Positions 1 to 12,059 of a stretch of DNA of 64,000 nt are shown here, in pieces (within the stretch, counting starts at the first letter, position 1; each line of letters opens with the position of its first letter). This DNA comes from Vitis vinifera (Eukaryota; Streptophyta; Magnoliopsida; Vitales; Vitaceae). The translations under genes were made by a program, and so were the position numbers. The notes beneath the pieces were generated by a model. That model had not been told where the DNA came from, did no database searches, and was given only the letters and a program-made list of their open reading frames with translations. The stretch spans positions 18,729,001-18,793,000 of the forward strand of contig NC_081818.1 in assembly GCF_030704535.1 (NCBI RefSeq), given 5' to 3'.

Positions 1-355
1 TAAAGCTTCAATCTTCCAACACTTTCCCTTACATTTTAGAGATAGCCTTAGCCTTTACCTTTAGAGATTTCTACCACTCCATGTCAGGCTTCAAGGAAGA
101 TTCATTGGGTAGAAGATCAAAGGTTTGTGAGATCATTTTCGAATACTGAAACATTCAACAACACTTTTCACTACAAGGAATCGATTTAGGAACATCCAAA
201 TTTTGGTAAGCAATCCTAACTCCTAAATCTAGATCCTAATATGTTTTAAAGTGCAATTATTTCCACTATGTATAGGATCTAATACCCCTAAGAATAGTTA
301 CATGTGCCTAACGAGATCCAAGGTTTGGAAATTGAGTAATCCAGGGATCCCAACA
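1..355 (+). repeat. 3' part of a Copia-type LTR, cut by the window edge
   Basis: The segment ends in TCCCAACA, a usual Copia LTR end. It is arranged like the U5 side of the nested solo LTR at 40017-41618 (read on its minus strand): a short splice-like stretch, a run about a 'rest of the leader', then the CCCAACA end. Its 5' end is outside the window, so no target duplication can be checked and it could belong to a solo LTR or a larger element. The family assignment is inference. Confidence 0.45.
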
Positions 356-1360
356 ACGATAAGATAAAGATTTTATGTAATTATATGTGTCATTAAGCAT
401 AATGAGGTGAGGAAGGAGTATTGAGAATGGTTTTAAACTTTCCATTTCCTTATTCCTTAGGCTCTATAAATAGAGGTCTTTTCTTCCATATTATGTATCA
501 ATTAGAAGCAAAAACATAACAATGCTTTAGGATTTGTAGTATCTCTTTTCTCATTTTTCTTTCAAAATTTAAGAAACTAGAGTGACTACAAAAGGTAGTG
601 TACCATGCTCTAGTTGTATCAATTATACTCATATTCTAATATTCTAAGTTATACCAAACTTGCACATTTTTTAGTTGTACTACATTTTTCATAAGGAAAA
701 TATATTTCTTTCTCTTTTTTTTTTCTTTTTTTGCTTAATTTATTTTTGAGATTTGATCAAATTTGCCTCTTTTATGTATATGCACAAAATCGAGTCCAAG
801 CATGTTCTCTTTACTCATCTAATCACTTAATGAAACAAATAAGGTTGCTACAACCCACAAATGCAAATTATTAACAAGAGTCAATTATAGTTTCTCCATA
901 AATAAATGCTCATAGGGATCTCTGAATGTCTAAGAATCACAAACCATTTGAGAAGAATTCTAAATGGGAAAATTTCTTATCCAATTTATATTTATAATTA
1001 GTGATCTTAAGAAGAATAGTGTCATGAGTTAATCAATTAAAGATGAATTCTTCTCCACTTTCTTCTTCATCTCAATATTCCACTTTGTGATAATATGAGA
1101 CTGGTTCAAGACTATTTGTGCATGATGTGAAGCTTCAAAATGATTTTACAATTGAGATTTATAGTGTAACTCTATAACTGATGTGATCCATTGCCCTTGG
1201 TGTAAAATCAAAGAGTCAGTGAGCATGAAGCTAGTTCATAGATTTTGACCTCTAACAGGTTTTCCATGTCATTGTTAATCTAATTAATGCTCATCATATG
1301 TACTAATTATTCGTTTAGATAAAAAAATTTAAGTGATAAAAAAATTTCCAACATTATTAT
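356..1360. other. Intergenic, no gene seen
   Basis: AT-rich with no convincing coding region. A TATA-like CTATAAATAGAGG lies near 464-476 and is followed by a leader-like stretch, so part of 360-680 may be another LTR or promoter remnant. No boundaries were found. Confidence 0.4.
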
Positions 1361-2750
1361 TGTGAAACCAAGGTTTGGTTAATCATGATTTTGATGATAT
1401 CAAAACAAGGTTTAGAACTAATGAACATATTTCAAGTGTGATTAGGCAAAACAACTTCCAAAGTGGCAATCCAAAGACAAATCAAGCCAAGGAGAAATCA
1501 TGAAAAAGAAGACCACCTCAAAGAGAAGTGTTTTTCAAAGATCCAAGCTTCATAAGATCTCTTTGTAAGGTTGTTGGTGCACTAGGATTTTCATGCATTA
1601 TTTTTCTTACTTATGCACCTAAATCATCCAAGGGTTATTTTGTTTTAAATATTTTTAAAATTGGATGATTTCATGTTTTCAACTAAAACCTTGTGTCAAA
1701 TGTTGTTTCAAACTTGTTTAAAGGGTTTTAAGTTGAAAAAGTTGGTTTTTAAGCCAAAAACGGCTCAATCGGTTAAATCGGGTGAACCGGATGAACAGTG
1801 ACCGGTCGACCCATAGCTCAACCAGTTGAGGGTATGAATAGTACCGGTTGAGGTATGAACAGTGTCGGTTGACCCATGAACAGTACCCGATCGACCGGTA
1901 CAAAAATTTTCTCTCTCTTCCAGAATGCTTGTTCAACCGGTCAATGTTGAACCTTAACCGATTGAGGTCCGGTCGATGTCCGGTCGAGGTCCGATTGAGG
2001 CCCAACGGTCACTTTTCCTAACGGTTAGTCTACCGGTCAACCCCTAGCTCGACCGATCGAACCTCCAACGGCTAGTTTAACTTTTTTCTTCTATAAAAAG
2101 GCTTCAATCTTCATTGTTTCATATGCTTAACCTTTCCAAACATCTCTTGAATATATTTGAGCCTTAGAAGAGTGTTTTTTAGTGCACTATTATTCCAAAA
2201 CTTGCATATCTTTAGTGCACCATCAAATCCTAGTTTCTCTTGTATCATTTGAGCTTAAAGTTCCTGTGTTAGGATTTTTGAGAGATCATTTTATTTGTAA
2301 ATCTTTGAGAGGAATTTTCTCAAGTGAGGGGTATCACTTGAGAGGTTGTTCAAGAGTGGGATATCTCTTGAAGAAGTGTAAAGGGTGCTTGGAGCCAAAA
2401 GTCCAAGAGAGTGAATTGGAACCATAATCCAATTGTAAAGAAATTGGAAGCTTGGTTGAAGCTTTAAGATAGTGGAACCCTCACTCGGTTAGGAGATTGA
2501 GGAGAGTGGACGTAGGCAAGGAAGTGTCGAACCACTATAAACTCTTGTGTTTGCACTCTCTCTTCCCTAACTCTTTTAAATTATATACAATTGTGTTTAT
2601 TTTGTATTTTGTTTATTATATATTTGCATATAATTGTCTCTTATTTTTGCATAGTTTAAATTTGTGAAAAAGAGACCATCACCCTATTTACCCCCCCCCC
2701 CCCCCTCTAGGGTGATTACCATAGTTTGGATTAGCCTCAAATTCCTAACA
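1361..2750 (+). mobile_element. Solo LTR, 1390 bp, with 5-bp target duplication ATTAT
   Basis: The element starts TGTGAAACC and ends CCTAACA (TG...CA). It is flanked by perfect ATTAT copies at 1356-1360 and 2751-2755. A TATA box (CTATAAAAAG, 2091-2100) sets the plus orientation, with U3 upstream and R/U5 downstream. U3 holds many small degenerate blocks around ACCGGT and GGTCGAC. A C-run of 14 or more lies at about 2692-2705, close to the 3' end, as in many plant Copia LTRs. No primer-binding site or coding region follows; the target duplication comes directly, so this is an LTR left by recombination. The short open frames inside it are not genes. Confidence 0.88.
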
Positions 2751-2755
2751 ATTAT

Positions 2756-4640
2756 ATTAGTCAAAATTTGTTAAGTCTTAAATCTTTTTTAGGAGCATTA
2801 GTTCCCCACAAGTAGAAATAACAATAGGTCAAGTTTAGAATAGGGCACCCCTATCCTATTCCCATCCCAAAATATAAAATTATTTTGCATCCCTATCCCA
2901 AACCTGGGTCAAGGTGAGGTAAGTGTTCTCATTTATGTTTTCAAACAAAAATTATAATCTCACCCCCATCCTCGTACCCCCGTCTGACACATGCAAATCT
3001 CAAATCCAGAATGAAATTTAGCTCCCAAAGAGAATATCACCTAAGATGAAACAAATTGTAATCGATTTGAATGGGGTAAAAATAGAGTACCCAATAAAAG
3101 ACATTTACAAGGCAACTACACATGAGATCACATTGAACCCACAAGATTCAACTAAATACTTAACACATTTGAATCAAATAAAAACAATCCACATTAATAC
3201 AAACACCAAAAACTCATTTTTTATGATGCCCATAAACATAGTTGTAAAAAAAATAAAAAAATCAAATCACACTAGGATTCGTTTAGTAGCCCAAAAAAAA
3301 AACCAATAAAAGAAATGAAACCAACAAGAAAAACCTAATTGGAATTATTGTAATGGGTGTCATAAGTTTCCAAATTAGAACTTGAACCAATGAGAAAGGA
3401 AAAAGGAACTCACATAGAGGTGGATTGAAGAGTGGAGGCCATGAAAGCTCTATGAGATTTGGGACAACAAAATTAAGGAGGGTTATGGGATGGAGGGATG
3501 AAGGCAATGTTGAGCTTGAGAGCCATTGCAATGGTTGTCATTTTGGTTGTGCTTTATCTTTGTGAGAACAACCAACTCCACAAAGACTCAGAGTGAAAAA
3601 GATAAAGAAAGATAAGAATGAGCATCTCCACATTAGAGAAGAGGAGAGGTTATTGAGTGAAACCTTAAAAGTGAAGAGGAGACAAATATTTATAGGGGGG
3701 GTTTAGTATATTGTAATATATAAAGGGTAGTTCGTAATTTTATATATGAGGCGAGACAAGACATGTTATTACAAAATCCAACCCTACCTCAAACCCAAAT
3801 CAAGTTTTAAAAAATAAAGTCAAACTCATCTCATCTTCAATTACTATGCTCTTATACTCGTCCTAATAGGGACAAGGCAGGATGGGTAACCCAAAAAACC
3901 TACAAAACTACCATCCCTACCCATGAGACTCAAAACTGGATATTAGTTTTCAATTAATTTTGTTATTGGCCATTTTAGTTTAGTTATTACTTATACATGA
4001 TTTGTTGGATTTTCTATTTGATTCAAACCTAATTTAATATCTTCTATAAAAAAAAAATACTAATTAAATTTAATAAATTTTGCCATAAATATCAGAACCC
4101 AAGAAGAAACAAAAAGTCACAGTAGCCGAAACCCAAATCCATTCTAGAAATTTTGGGTATGGGCCAAAGCTAGCTGATTCAAACCTCCTGAGATTTAGCA
4201 ACCCTTTCAAGCTTAATAAAGGTCAATAATGGAGTTCTAAAGTGATCAAAGTTGGCTTATTCTTCACTACAGGCCTAAAGAAATGAAATGATTGAGTTGT
4301 AACATGATCATATGTGGAATCTTTCTTCCTCTTAATCATATGAGAATAAAGCTAATTTATTAATAATACGACAAGGCTATTTATTTATTTATTTTTTTCC
4401 ATAATTCATTATAAATATTCCTTTGATTTAATCTAAACAAAATTATACGTGCATGTCGGGATAGAGAAATAGCTGGGCGAACACCGTCTGTCATTTTGCA
4501 AAACTAACAGTCCAACCATAATCATTCCCTCACAGAATGACAGTGAAATAGGAGGGTCAAGTGAAGATGGCTGTACCAGCCAATATCAGTTAGTCATCGT
4601 CAAAGATGGACCCCGTGGTGAGGCGATGAATCGCTAACTA
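2756..4640. other. Intergenic, repeat-like but undefined
   Basis: No recognisable gene. An 87-codon open frame at 3046-3309 is lysine- and asparagine-rich with no motif that I recognise, and I do not call it. Stretches near 2800-2990 and 3700-3930 share a CCCATCCC/GGGACAAGG character, suggesting an old transposon, but I could not align terminal repeats. Confidence 0.35.
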
Positions 4641-5320
4641 CCCGCCGAAAATCAATCACTCAGTGGACCAATCCTTTTCATCCATCACTCCGGCTCCGGC
4701 CTTTTCTGGGTGTTCCTGGACTCTCGTCTGTAAGCCTCTTCTCTCTCTCTCTCTCTCTTTTTTCAATCTCTTCCTCTTTTTCTGTTGTTGAGGTCTTTTT
4801 ATTCTTTTCTTTTCCTTTGAAGGGAAATCGATTCTCAAGTTTTAAGTACTTTTATGGCCTGAAATTTGATATATATGTTTTTGCTTTTCCTTCACTCATC
4901 TTTCTGTAGATTTTGTGGTGCTTCCGTTATTCAATTCTCTCTAGTTTTTATGATTGGGGATGATTGGATTTCTCTGTTTTTGTGCTATTCTTTGACATTC
5001 TTGAAGAAAAAAAAGATCCAACTTTTGAGGGATAGTTTTGGAATGATTGTGAAAGACGTTGGAGGTTCTGTTTAAAGAAATTTCAAAGAAATCGTGAGAG
5101 ACTTGATGATACTCTTTTTGTGTTTAACTCCAACCTGCTTTGTTTTTCCTTGTCTAATTCGTCTTTTGTCGGAATTGTAATTATCAGGTGGTATTGGAGT
5201 CTGAAATTTAGTTTTTGGAATACAGTGTTAATTCTAGGGATTTCTCGGTTTTTGCTTGGCTCGTCAAATTCACTGGAAGTTTCATTTTGGGGTTTTTCCT
5301 CTCAGACAGAGGGAAAAAAA
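4641..5320 (+). promoter_or_regulatory. Probable 5' leader of the PILS gene with a 5'UTR intron
   Basis: A CT-rich run at about 4739-4760 and a donor-like GTAAGC at 4730 are followed by a T-rich stretch and an acceptor-like ATCAG ending at 5187. A leader intron of roughly 4730-5187 would therefore fit. The open frame extends upstream of the chosen start to 5120, but that part has no resemblance to the family and would be interrupted by the proposed intron. The transcription start is not visible. This is inference from splice-like signals only. Confidence 0.35.
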
Positions 5321-6676
5321 ATGGAATCCTTCTGGGATCTATCAGATGGGAATGTGAAATCTGGTGGAGAAAATTGGCTATCAGCAGTTGTGCCATTGAT
5401 GAAATTGCTCTCACTCGCTGTCATAGGCCTAATTCTCGCCCACCCAAAACTCCAAGTTATGTCAAAAGCTACTTTCAGGCTTCTCAGCAAGCTTGTTTTT
5501 GTCCTATTCCTGCCATGCTTAATCTTCACCCACTTGGGACAATCCATTACCGGCAAGAATTTTGTCCTCTGGTGGTTCATACCCGTAAACGTCATTATCA
5601 GTACTGCTGTCGGTTGCATTTTGGGATACTTGGTGGCAATAATATGCCGGCCACCACCCGAATTCTTTCGGTTTACCATCATCATGACTGCATTTGGGAA
5701 CACGGGTAATCTCCCGCTTGCCATCGTTGGGTCGGTATGTCACAGTGCGAAGAACCCATTTGGTCCTGATTGTCATACCTCTGGTGTGTCTTATGTCTCT
5801 TTTGCTCAGTGGGTTGCTGTAATTCTTGTTTACACACTTGTATACCACATGATGGAACCACCCCTTGAGTATTATGAAATTGTTGAGGAAGGGAATGAGA
5901 TTGAGGAGGTGGTCACTGCTAACGATTTAAGCAGGCCGCTGCTTGTTGAAGCTGAATGGCCGGGAATGGAAGATAAAGAAACTGAGCATTGCAAGACACC
6001 CTTTATTGCAAGGATCTTTACCAGAATCTCTAGCATTTCACCAAGTACTTTTCCTGATGTTGGTTCAGTGGAGGAGGGAGGTCCAATCAGTCCCAAGTCC
6101 ATTAGGTGTTTGGTGGAGCCCAAGGTGGTTAGGAGAATTAGGATCGTTGCTGAACAAACACCAATTCAGCACATACTTCAGCCCCCTACAGTTGCTTCTC
6201 TGTTAGCCATTATTATTGGGATGTTTCCTCAGCTCAAATCTTTTGTTTTTGGCTATGATGCTCCACTTTCATTTATCACAGACAGCTTATCAATCTTGGC
6301 TGGGGCAGCAATTCCATTCGTCTTGCTTATCCTTGGAGGAATGCTTGCTGAGGGTCCACATGAATCTAAACTTGGAATTCGGACTGTAATTGGAATTAGT
6401 GTTGCAAGGCTTTTGGTACTTCCTTTGATTGGAATTGGAATCATTCTTTTAGCTGATAAGATGAATTTTTTGGTTCCGGGAGATAAAATGTACCGGTTTG
6501 TGCTTTTGTTGCAATATACGACACCAAGTGCCATCTTGTTGGGAGCAATTGCAAGTTTAAGAGGTTATGCAGTTAGTGAAGCTTCAGCTCTCCTCTTTTG
6601 GCAGCATGTGTTTGCAGTGTTTTCCCTTTCATTGTATATAATTATCTACTACAAAGTTCTGCTTCCTTATGTCTGA
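5321..6676 (+). CDS. PILS2: PIN-LIKES (PILS) auxin transport facilitator, PILS2-like
   Basis: A 451-residue intronless membrane protein of the auxin efflux carrier family, PILS branch. Members sit in the ER membrane and lower nuclear auxin signalling by holding auxin in the ER (family knowledge). I start at the ATG at 5321 because the protein then begins as in known PILS2-type proteins, with the first membrane span at residues 20-41; upstream in-frame ATGs give unrelated sequence. Hydrophobic N-terminal spans cover residues 20-175, with the conserved RPPPEF (110-115) and FGNTGNLPLAIV (125-136). A charged cytosolic loop spans about 179-285 and includes SRPLLVEAEWPG. C-terminal spans run from 288 to 446, with LQYTTPSAILLG (397-408). 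No frameshift or stop was seen. A donor-like GAG|GTATGT directly after the stop suggests a possible 3'UTR intron. The member number rests on memory of the Arabidopsis protein; the family is near certain. Confidence 0.93.
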   Translation: MESFWDLSDGNVKSGGENWLSAVVPLMKLLSLAVIGLILAHPKLQVMSKATFRLLSKLVFVLFLPCLIFTHLGQSITGKNFVLWWFIPVNVIISTAVGCILGYLVAIICRPPPEFFRFTIIMTAFGNTGNLPLAIVGSVCHSAKNPFGPDCHTSGVSYVSFAQWVAVILVYTLVYHMMEPPLEYYEIVEEGNEIEEVVTANDLSRPLLVEAEWPGMEDKETEHCKTPFIARIFTRISSISPSTFPDVGSVEEGGPISPKSIRCLVEPKVVRRIRIVAEQTPIQHILQPPTVASLLAIIIGMFPQLKSFVFGYDAPLSFITDSLSILAGAAIPFVLLILGGMLAEGPHESKLGIRTVIGISVARLLVLPLIGIGIILLADKMNFLVPGDKMYRFVLLLQYTTPSAILLGAIASLRGYAVSEASALLFWQHVFAVFSLSLYIIIYYKVLLPYV

Positions 6677-9190
6677 GGTATGTTCAAACCAATCTGCTTT
6701 GTGTTCATCACCTTTATGAGTTATATCTTGCATGTAACATTCGATTGACTTTATGAGAATAGACATATTTTTCTTCTTCTTCTTGTGCACAACAGTAGAT
6801 TTTTGTGCAGAGGGAAGTTGATTGGCTGTTGGTCATGCAAATGAAAAGATTTTTTGTTCTATTGATCATATGTATCTCCAAGACATCCTTTAATAGTTTT
6901 TTTTCTGTAATTCCATGCTATATAATTACAAAATGACAAAATTTGCTTGTTTAAAAGGAACTTAAAATCTTGATTGGATTTGTGGTTGTGAAGATGAGCT
7001 ACCCGAAAACATCTAAGTAACTACCCCAGTGTCCAAAATTGTATGACGGCATTGATTGAGTTGCCCAAGGAGAAAGATTAATGACCTATCTTGGTTGGGT
7101 TTTGGATCTGTCCAACTAATAGTTCTAGTATCCAGTATCTTATTGTATTTTCTCCTTCCTGCTATTTGTATAAAATAATGCATTTCAGTGTGTCTGATGG
7201 CTGTAACACATTCTTAGCCTAGATTTACCTTTATAGATGGAATCCCCAAAGGTAAAAGACATTCCTTCTGCAAATTGAAAACATGTGCTGCATGCCTGAG
7301 TTCCCCTGGGCGTATAGACTTAGCATCTGTATGTTTCTTCTACTCTTATTAGAATTCATTGCTTGTAACATCAAAGAATTCATTCAACCTTTTTCTAGCT
7401 GCATCTGAACTAGAAATATGTCTATCTTAATCATTCCCAAGCAGGGCTCAAGCATGCTAGGGATGCTATTCTCATGGTCCAGGGGCATCAGCTTCTGCTT
7501 TATTTATGGAGATCCTATGATCAAGTCCTCTGGTTCTGTAGCAGCTTAAAATTGTGAATGAAGTGGAAGTCTAACCTAATAGACAAAGCTTCAGTTCTCA
7601 TGCTAGGAGGGCAATAAAGATAACAGTGACAACACCAATGGTCCATGGCTCTCCTGACACACTCCATCTTCCTTGCCAAGGGCAAAGGGAAATTTATTTG
7701 TTATTAAAAAAACTTGGTTCATATATTCTGCTCAAACTGTGCATGTTTGTATAAGCAAGTAGTTGGAGTGTTTCTACTAGATGATTATTGGAGGGATAAT
7801 TCACAGTATTTTTTAATTGCTTTTTTTTTCTTTTTTAATAAATTTTGTGGAGCTCCTCTTGCAGAATTGCTATTTGTTTCTGTTTCATCACTTTATGTTC
7901 TAAAATTGAATTTATTCTTTCAATTTGGATCATTCTAAAGATGAATATTTATCTAGTTTTTCATGCCTAGACCACATTATAGTTAATATCTCCTTAATAG
8001 ACTTGAGGCATTAATCCTTGCTTTTGATTCTTTGATTGTGTTGCACATGGAATTAATGTGGAGTGAACTGAGAAATTTAAAGATCTGAAGACAGAATTGG
8101 GTCTACCAAAAATTTAGTTCGAGAACTTTTGGAAAGCATATACTTTTTTTTTCTTTGCCTATAGATGACTAAAAGAGAAGAAAATTTGGATTGTTACAAG
8201 AATTTGGCAAAAAAAAATAGTTGTTATGAGACTCAGCTACAGTGTCTAAACCACAGTTTAGTTGAAATACCTTTAACCAGACTTGAGGCATAGAACTTTT
8301 GGTTCTTCTTAGTTTTTAGACATGTTGGAGGTGGAATTAATTTGAAATAGCATGAGAAGTTTTAAATCTAAACAAAAAATTGGCTTTCAAAAATACAATT
8401 CGAGAATGTTCAAAAATCTTATGCTCCATTTTTTGCTTAAGGTCTAGCTTTAAGAGAAGAAAAATTGGATTCTTACAAAATTGCCTTATTGGTCAATTGT
8501 AATGAGATTACAAAATTTTCAGTTCTCCTTCATTAGCATGGTGATAATGCTCAAAACCTCAAACTGTAGTTCAACACCATGCCCCAGTCAAAGAAGTGGT
8601 TGTTTGGGTTCCTTAGGTGGATTTCAATGTAGACCTTTGTAGGAGCTTCCAAGTGGTTTAGTTTTCAGTTAAGATGCACTGTACTCTGTTCGATGCTTGG
8701 TTCTGATTTGGGTTCTTGCCCTTTTTGACTTGCCCAATGATCATTATTGGCTAGTAAATGCATCGTTTATCTCCACATTGAACGCAAAAAAATTTTGCAT
8801 TGAGAAGGATGAATGTAGCATCTGTGGGCATAGATTACTTGCATATTTGCCTTTCTCCATTCTATTTTTCTGTTCTCTTCCAACTTATTCTCAAGAGATT
8901 TTCCCAACATTTTTCAATCATAGAATGTAAAATTATATGAAATAAGTTTGTATTGTAATGTGGGTGCAAAGGGGTAAAGAAAAAGAAGTTCGGAAGATTG
9001 TATAAGGTTGATGCATCTCAGTTTTATATTCCAAGTCTTTTAGTTTTCAGACTACTGATGCACTATCACTATTCATGTTTCAGTTTTCTTCAACAGCTTG
9101 AAATCCCTTATCATGGACATATATACGAAACATCTTGCCGATAGGATTTCAGCATAACAGAGAAATCTGGGTGATTTGTTAGTGGAAGGA
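6677..9190. other. 3' flank of PILS and intergenic DNA
   Basis: It presumably begins with the PILS 3' untranslated region, whose end I cannot place. No coding region is supported; the short open frames at 7714-7938 and 8697-8930 lack any recognisable motif. A diverged local duplication is listed separately. Confidence 0.4.
7966..8525. repeat. Diverged tandem duplication, offset about 280 bp
   Basis: Two adjacent blocks share the same order of landmarks. AGACTTGAGGCA occurs at 7999 and 8279, and each is followed by a GGAATTAAT block, an 'AATT...TTCGAGAA' block and an 'AGAGAAGAAAA..TTGGATT' block. The copies differ at many positions, so the duplication is old. No function is evident. Confidence 0.6.
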
Positions 9191-9193
9191 GTT

Positions 9194-9318
9194 ATGACCA
9201 TCCAGACTATATGCCATTTCATCAAGCTGGGAATCTCCATTCTGACTTACTACCTTGTGAGTCCCCTCAATTCAACATCTCTCCCAGCTTCTGCTAGTCC
9301 CAATTCAAAGATTGATGC
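9194..9318 (+). CDS. Possible first exon of a small secreted protein (unconfirmed)
   Basis: An ATG at 9194 opens 41 codons plus two bases, up to a donor-like GTAAGTC at 9319. The predicted start has a hydrophobic core (about residues 8-22, ISILTYYLV inside) followed by a Ser/Ala/Pro-rich stretch, like a signal peptide and its cleavage region. I could not find a matching second exon before the minisatellite at 12 kb, and I do not recognise the family. It could be the start of a broken gene or a chance frame. Confidence 0.22.
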
Positions 9319-11120
9319 GTAAGTCTTTCAATCTTGAACTTCTCATAGTTCTGCAATGAGAATGACTAGTCATTGTAGCTTCAGAATTTGTGAACATCTT
9401 AAAGATGATCTCAAACTTTTTCCTTGGAGAGGAATCTTGCAAGTTTGACCAGATTAAACTATAATTAAATTTCTATCGATATCTTTTTTGTTTTTAACTT
9501 TTTTTTCTTCCTAATTTCTAATTTAAGGTTTGAACACCGAGTCACAGTTCACTGATTTGATCATTGTTTCAATCATATAGTGGTTAGACCACTACGATAC
9601 CATAAATATATAATTTATATATTATTAAAATTTAGAAATGCATATAAAAAAATACATATAAAGTGTATCAAAACAAAAATTGTATCCAAATTGATACTAA
9701 ATAATCAATGCACAAATTTGAAAATCCAGATCTAGTTCAATCAGTTTGATGGGTCAACCAGCATGCAACCACCATGCTGGTCTTTCATGGTAAGTCAATC
9801 CTTCAATGGGTTTTATAAAGGAATAAAGTCACAATCAGAGCAATTGAGCCCCTATGCTTGCTCCTCATAGAACTATGTTGTGGTAAAAAATGTGAGCCCT
9901 AAGGGATAGCACATGCAAGGAGAAGTGTGCCCACTAAGTTGATCCGCCTAAAGAGAAGTAGCACACTTAAGAAACAAGAGGGTGAGTTCAAGGAAGTTGG
10001 CGCACCTAGAATGTGTGTACAAAGGCTAATGCACTTAAAGTAGTGCACCAAGGCTGGCGCACCAAAGCTGATCTATGTCAAGAAGGTTGGTGCACCTAGA
10101 AGCAGTTTGTGCATTGATCATATTTTTCAACACCTAGAACCTTCCAAAAACACTCATTGAAGAATTTAATACCTTGAAAACTTACCTACAATTGGAAAAC
10201 TTGAATTACAATCTTTCACCAATGACAATCTGTGACATGTGAGGGTTAGGTGAATAAAAATAAATAAAAAATAAAAAACTTTATAGGTTACCAACCTGCC
10301 AACGATGCCAAGAAAATAATCCAATATACAACACAAAAATTTTAAATCTTTATAACATCCATTTGAGGAATTATATTATAAATATTAGATATTTTGTAAA
10401 AATAAAAATTTTATGAAAGAGAAATTAGAATTTATTTTATTTTATAATATAAAGTGATAAACCCAAGAGGTGAAGAAAAATTAAATTAAATTTAAAATAA
10501 ACTATATACTGTAAAAAATAATTTGGTGCTATAATTAATAAATTGAGAATTTGTTAATTTATTTTATTTTAAATTGAAATTATTTGTGGAAAAAATTGGA
10601 TGAATATTGAAAGTGTGAGAAGCAATATAATTGGTTTATGAAGTGAAAAAAAAAATTGAATAATTTCAATGAATTGTAAATGTAATTAGACTTTTACATA
10701 AAAAAAAATGGAAAATTTTAAAATAAATTTAAATAAGTATACATTGAGTGAGAACAACCAATGTGTGATAAAACAACAAGCACACATCAACGTTATAGAA
10801 TTATTGAACGATTAAAGTTTCATAAAAGCAATTCAGCAATTACCATCTACATCTCATATAATCAAGAATATAACAAAAGAATTCCAAAATGTCAATGGCA
10901 TGCACTGTGGATCAACTTGGCAGATGAGCTTCTCATCCAACACAACGGCAAAGAGGTGGCATTTTATGAGGAGCAGAATCCACGAAAAATATTTAAAGAG
11001 GAAGAATTTAATATATAAATTTATGTACTTTTTTAATTTCAGTCTCTCGAACTCCATAATCAACCATTTACCACGAACGCATTATAGGCTTCACAAAACC
11101 TTATAAAAAAATATAAGCAT
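9319..11120. other. Intergenic, AT-rich
   Basis: No gene is supported. Around 9560-9790 the text has an 'accaccggtt/cagtttgatgggtcaacc' character related to the block at 36250-36350, probably an old transposon edge. From 9900 to 10110 a loose repeat of 'ttggtgcacctaga'-like phrases occurs about every 40-70 bp. From 10250 to 10740 the DNA is nearly pure A/T. Confidence 0.4.
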
Positions 11121-11122
11121 TA

Positions 11123-11345
11123 TAAACTTGTCCCAACCCTCTATTAGAAGCTGCAATAGTTAATATCCATGGAGCTGAATTGGCAACGGTATAAGGATCA
11201 GCCCTCTATTCCCTGGTGAGCAAACCACCATTACCCCCATGTGCTGAGCATGAAAAACTCTTGTAGCTATTGGGTCATCAACGAAGTATGACTGAAAATT
11301 TGATGGCATTTCAATGGAAACTGAGATTATATCAACTTCATCCTT
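11123..11345 (-). pseudogene. Subtilisin-like serine protease (S8 subtilase) fragment
   Basis: Read on the minus strand, an open stretch begins DEVDIISVSI and continues through DDPIATRVFHAQHMGVMVVC to a degenerate CSPGNRG. This matches the subtilase segment between the catalytic His and the oxyanion Asn regions (family form: DGVDIISVSIG ... DPIAIGAFHA ... GVMVVCSAGNDGP). After NRG the frame breaks: the expected DPYTVANSAPWI and LTIAASN continue only in another frame, so there is at least one frameshift. The catalytic Asp, His and Ser segments are all absent nearby. It is a scrap of a secreted plant protease gene, dead as it stands. I am confident of the family, not of the subfamily. Confidence 0.75.
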
Positions 11346-11683
11346 CATTAAAAATTTTAAAAACAAACCTTAAAACAAGATAAAAGTGCAGCAAATGGCA
11401 AGCTTGGAATGAGAGGGGAAGTTGTGTTTCGGGAGGCCCATTTGAAGGTTATATGGGAATGAAACCCATAGAAAGTGGAATATGGGCTTTATGCACTAAA
11501 TATTGTTTCAAAAAGTTATTCCAAAATTGCCCTTTTGTTTTCCTTGTCAGCAGCCACCACGGTCTCCATGTAAACAACCACTAGTCTCCAAAATATTCCA
11601 TGTAATAAGCACTCAAATCTAAACCGAGAAGAAGCCGATCAGAGGAAACACAACATGAGCTATGTGGGTCTCCGTTCAGTGGG

Positions 11684-11816
11684 TTTCCACCTTCAAGGAG
11701 TAATCCTGTAATTTTTCCTTAGAAAAGGTGAAGAAGAAGACCATTTTTGCTGGTACGAATTTCCACCTTCAATGAGTAATCCTGTCTTCTTCTTCACCTT
11801 TTCAGAGGAAAAATTA
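11684..11816. repeat. Short inverted plus direct repeat
   Basis: About 32 bases at 11710-11741 (core GAAAAGGTGAAGAAGAAGAC) recur as reverse complement at 11784-11815. Inside and just before the arms, a direct repeat of 'tttccaccttcaa.gagtaatcctgt' occurs at 11684 and 11760. Transcribed RNA could form a stem of about 30 bp with a loop of about 42 bases. Confidence 0.7.
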
Positions 11817-12059
11817 ATAATAATGGTACCAGCAGAAAACCATTTAAATTCAACACTTCATCCCCAAATCAAACCAATAGAAAACCATTTAAATTCAACA
11901 TTTCAGTGTATTTTTGGGAAAGTGGATAAAAAAAAAAAGGCTCTCTTTTACATATGGGGTCGAAATTGATTTGATGATTTTGGTCAGCACTTCTCAATTA
12001 TAGAACCATTCATCCAATGACCCACCTCAAGTTAAGGCTCAATAATAATATTTTAGAAG

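Noticed and set aside
3046..3309. 87-codon plus-strand frame
   Set aside because: Lys/Asn/Ile-rich, no motif, no splice context, in repeat-like DNA.
2800..3930. Possible DNA transposon from CCCATCCC / GGGACAAGG-rich ends
   Set aside because: I tried to pair the ends as inverted repeats and could not align them.
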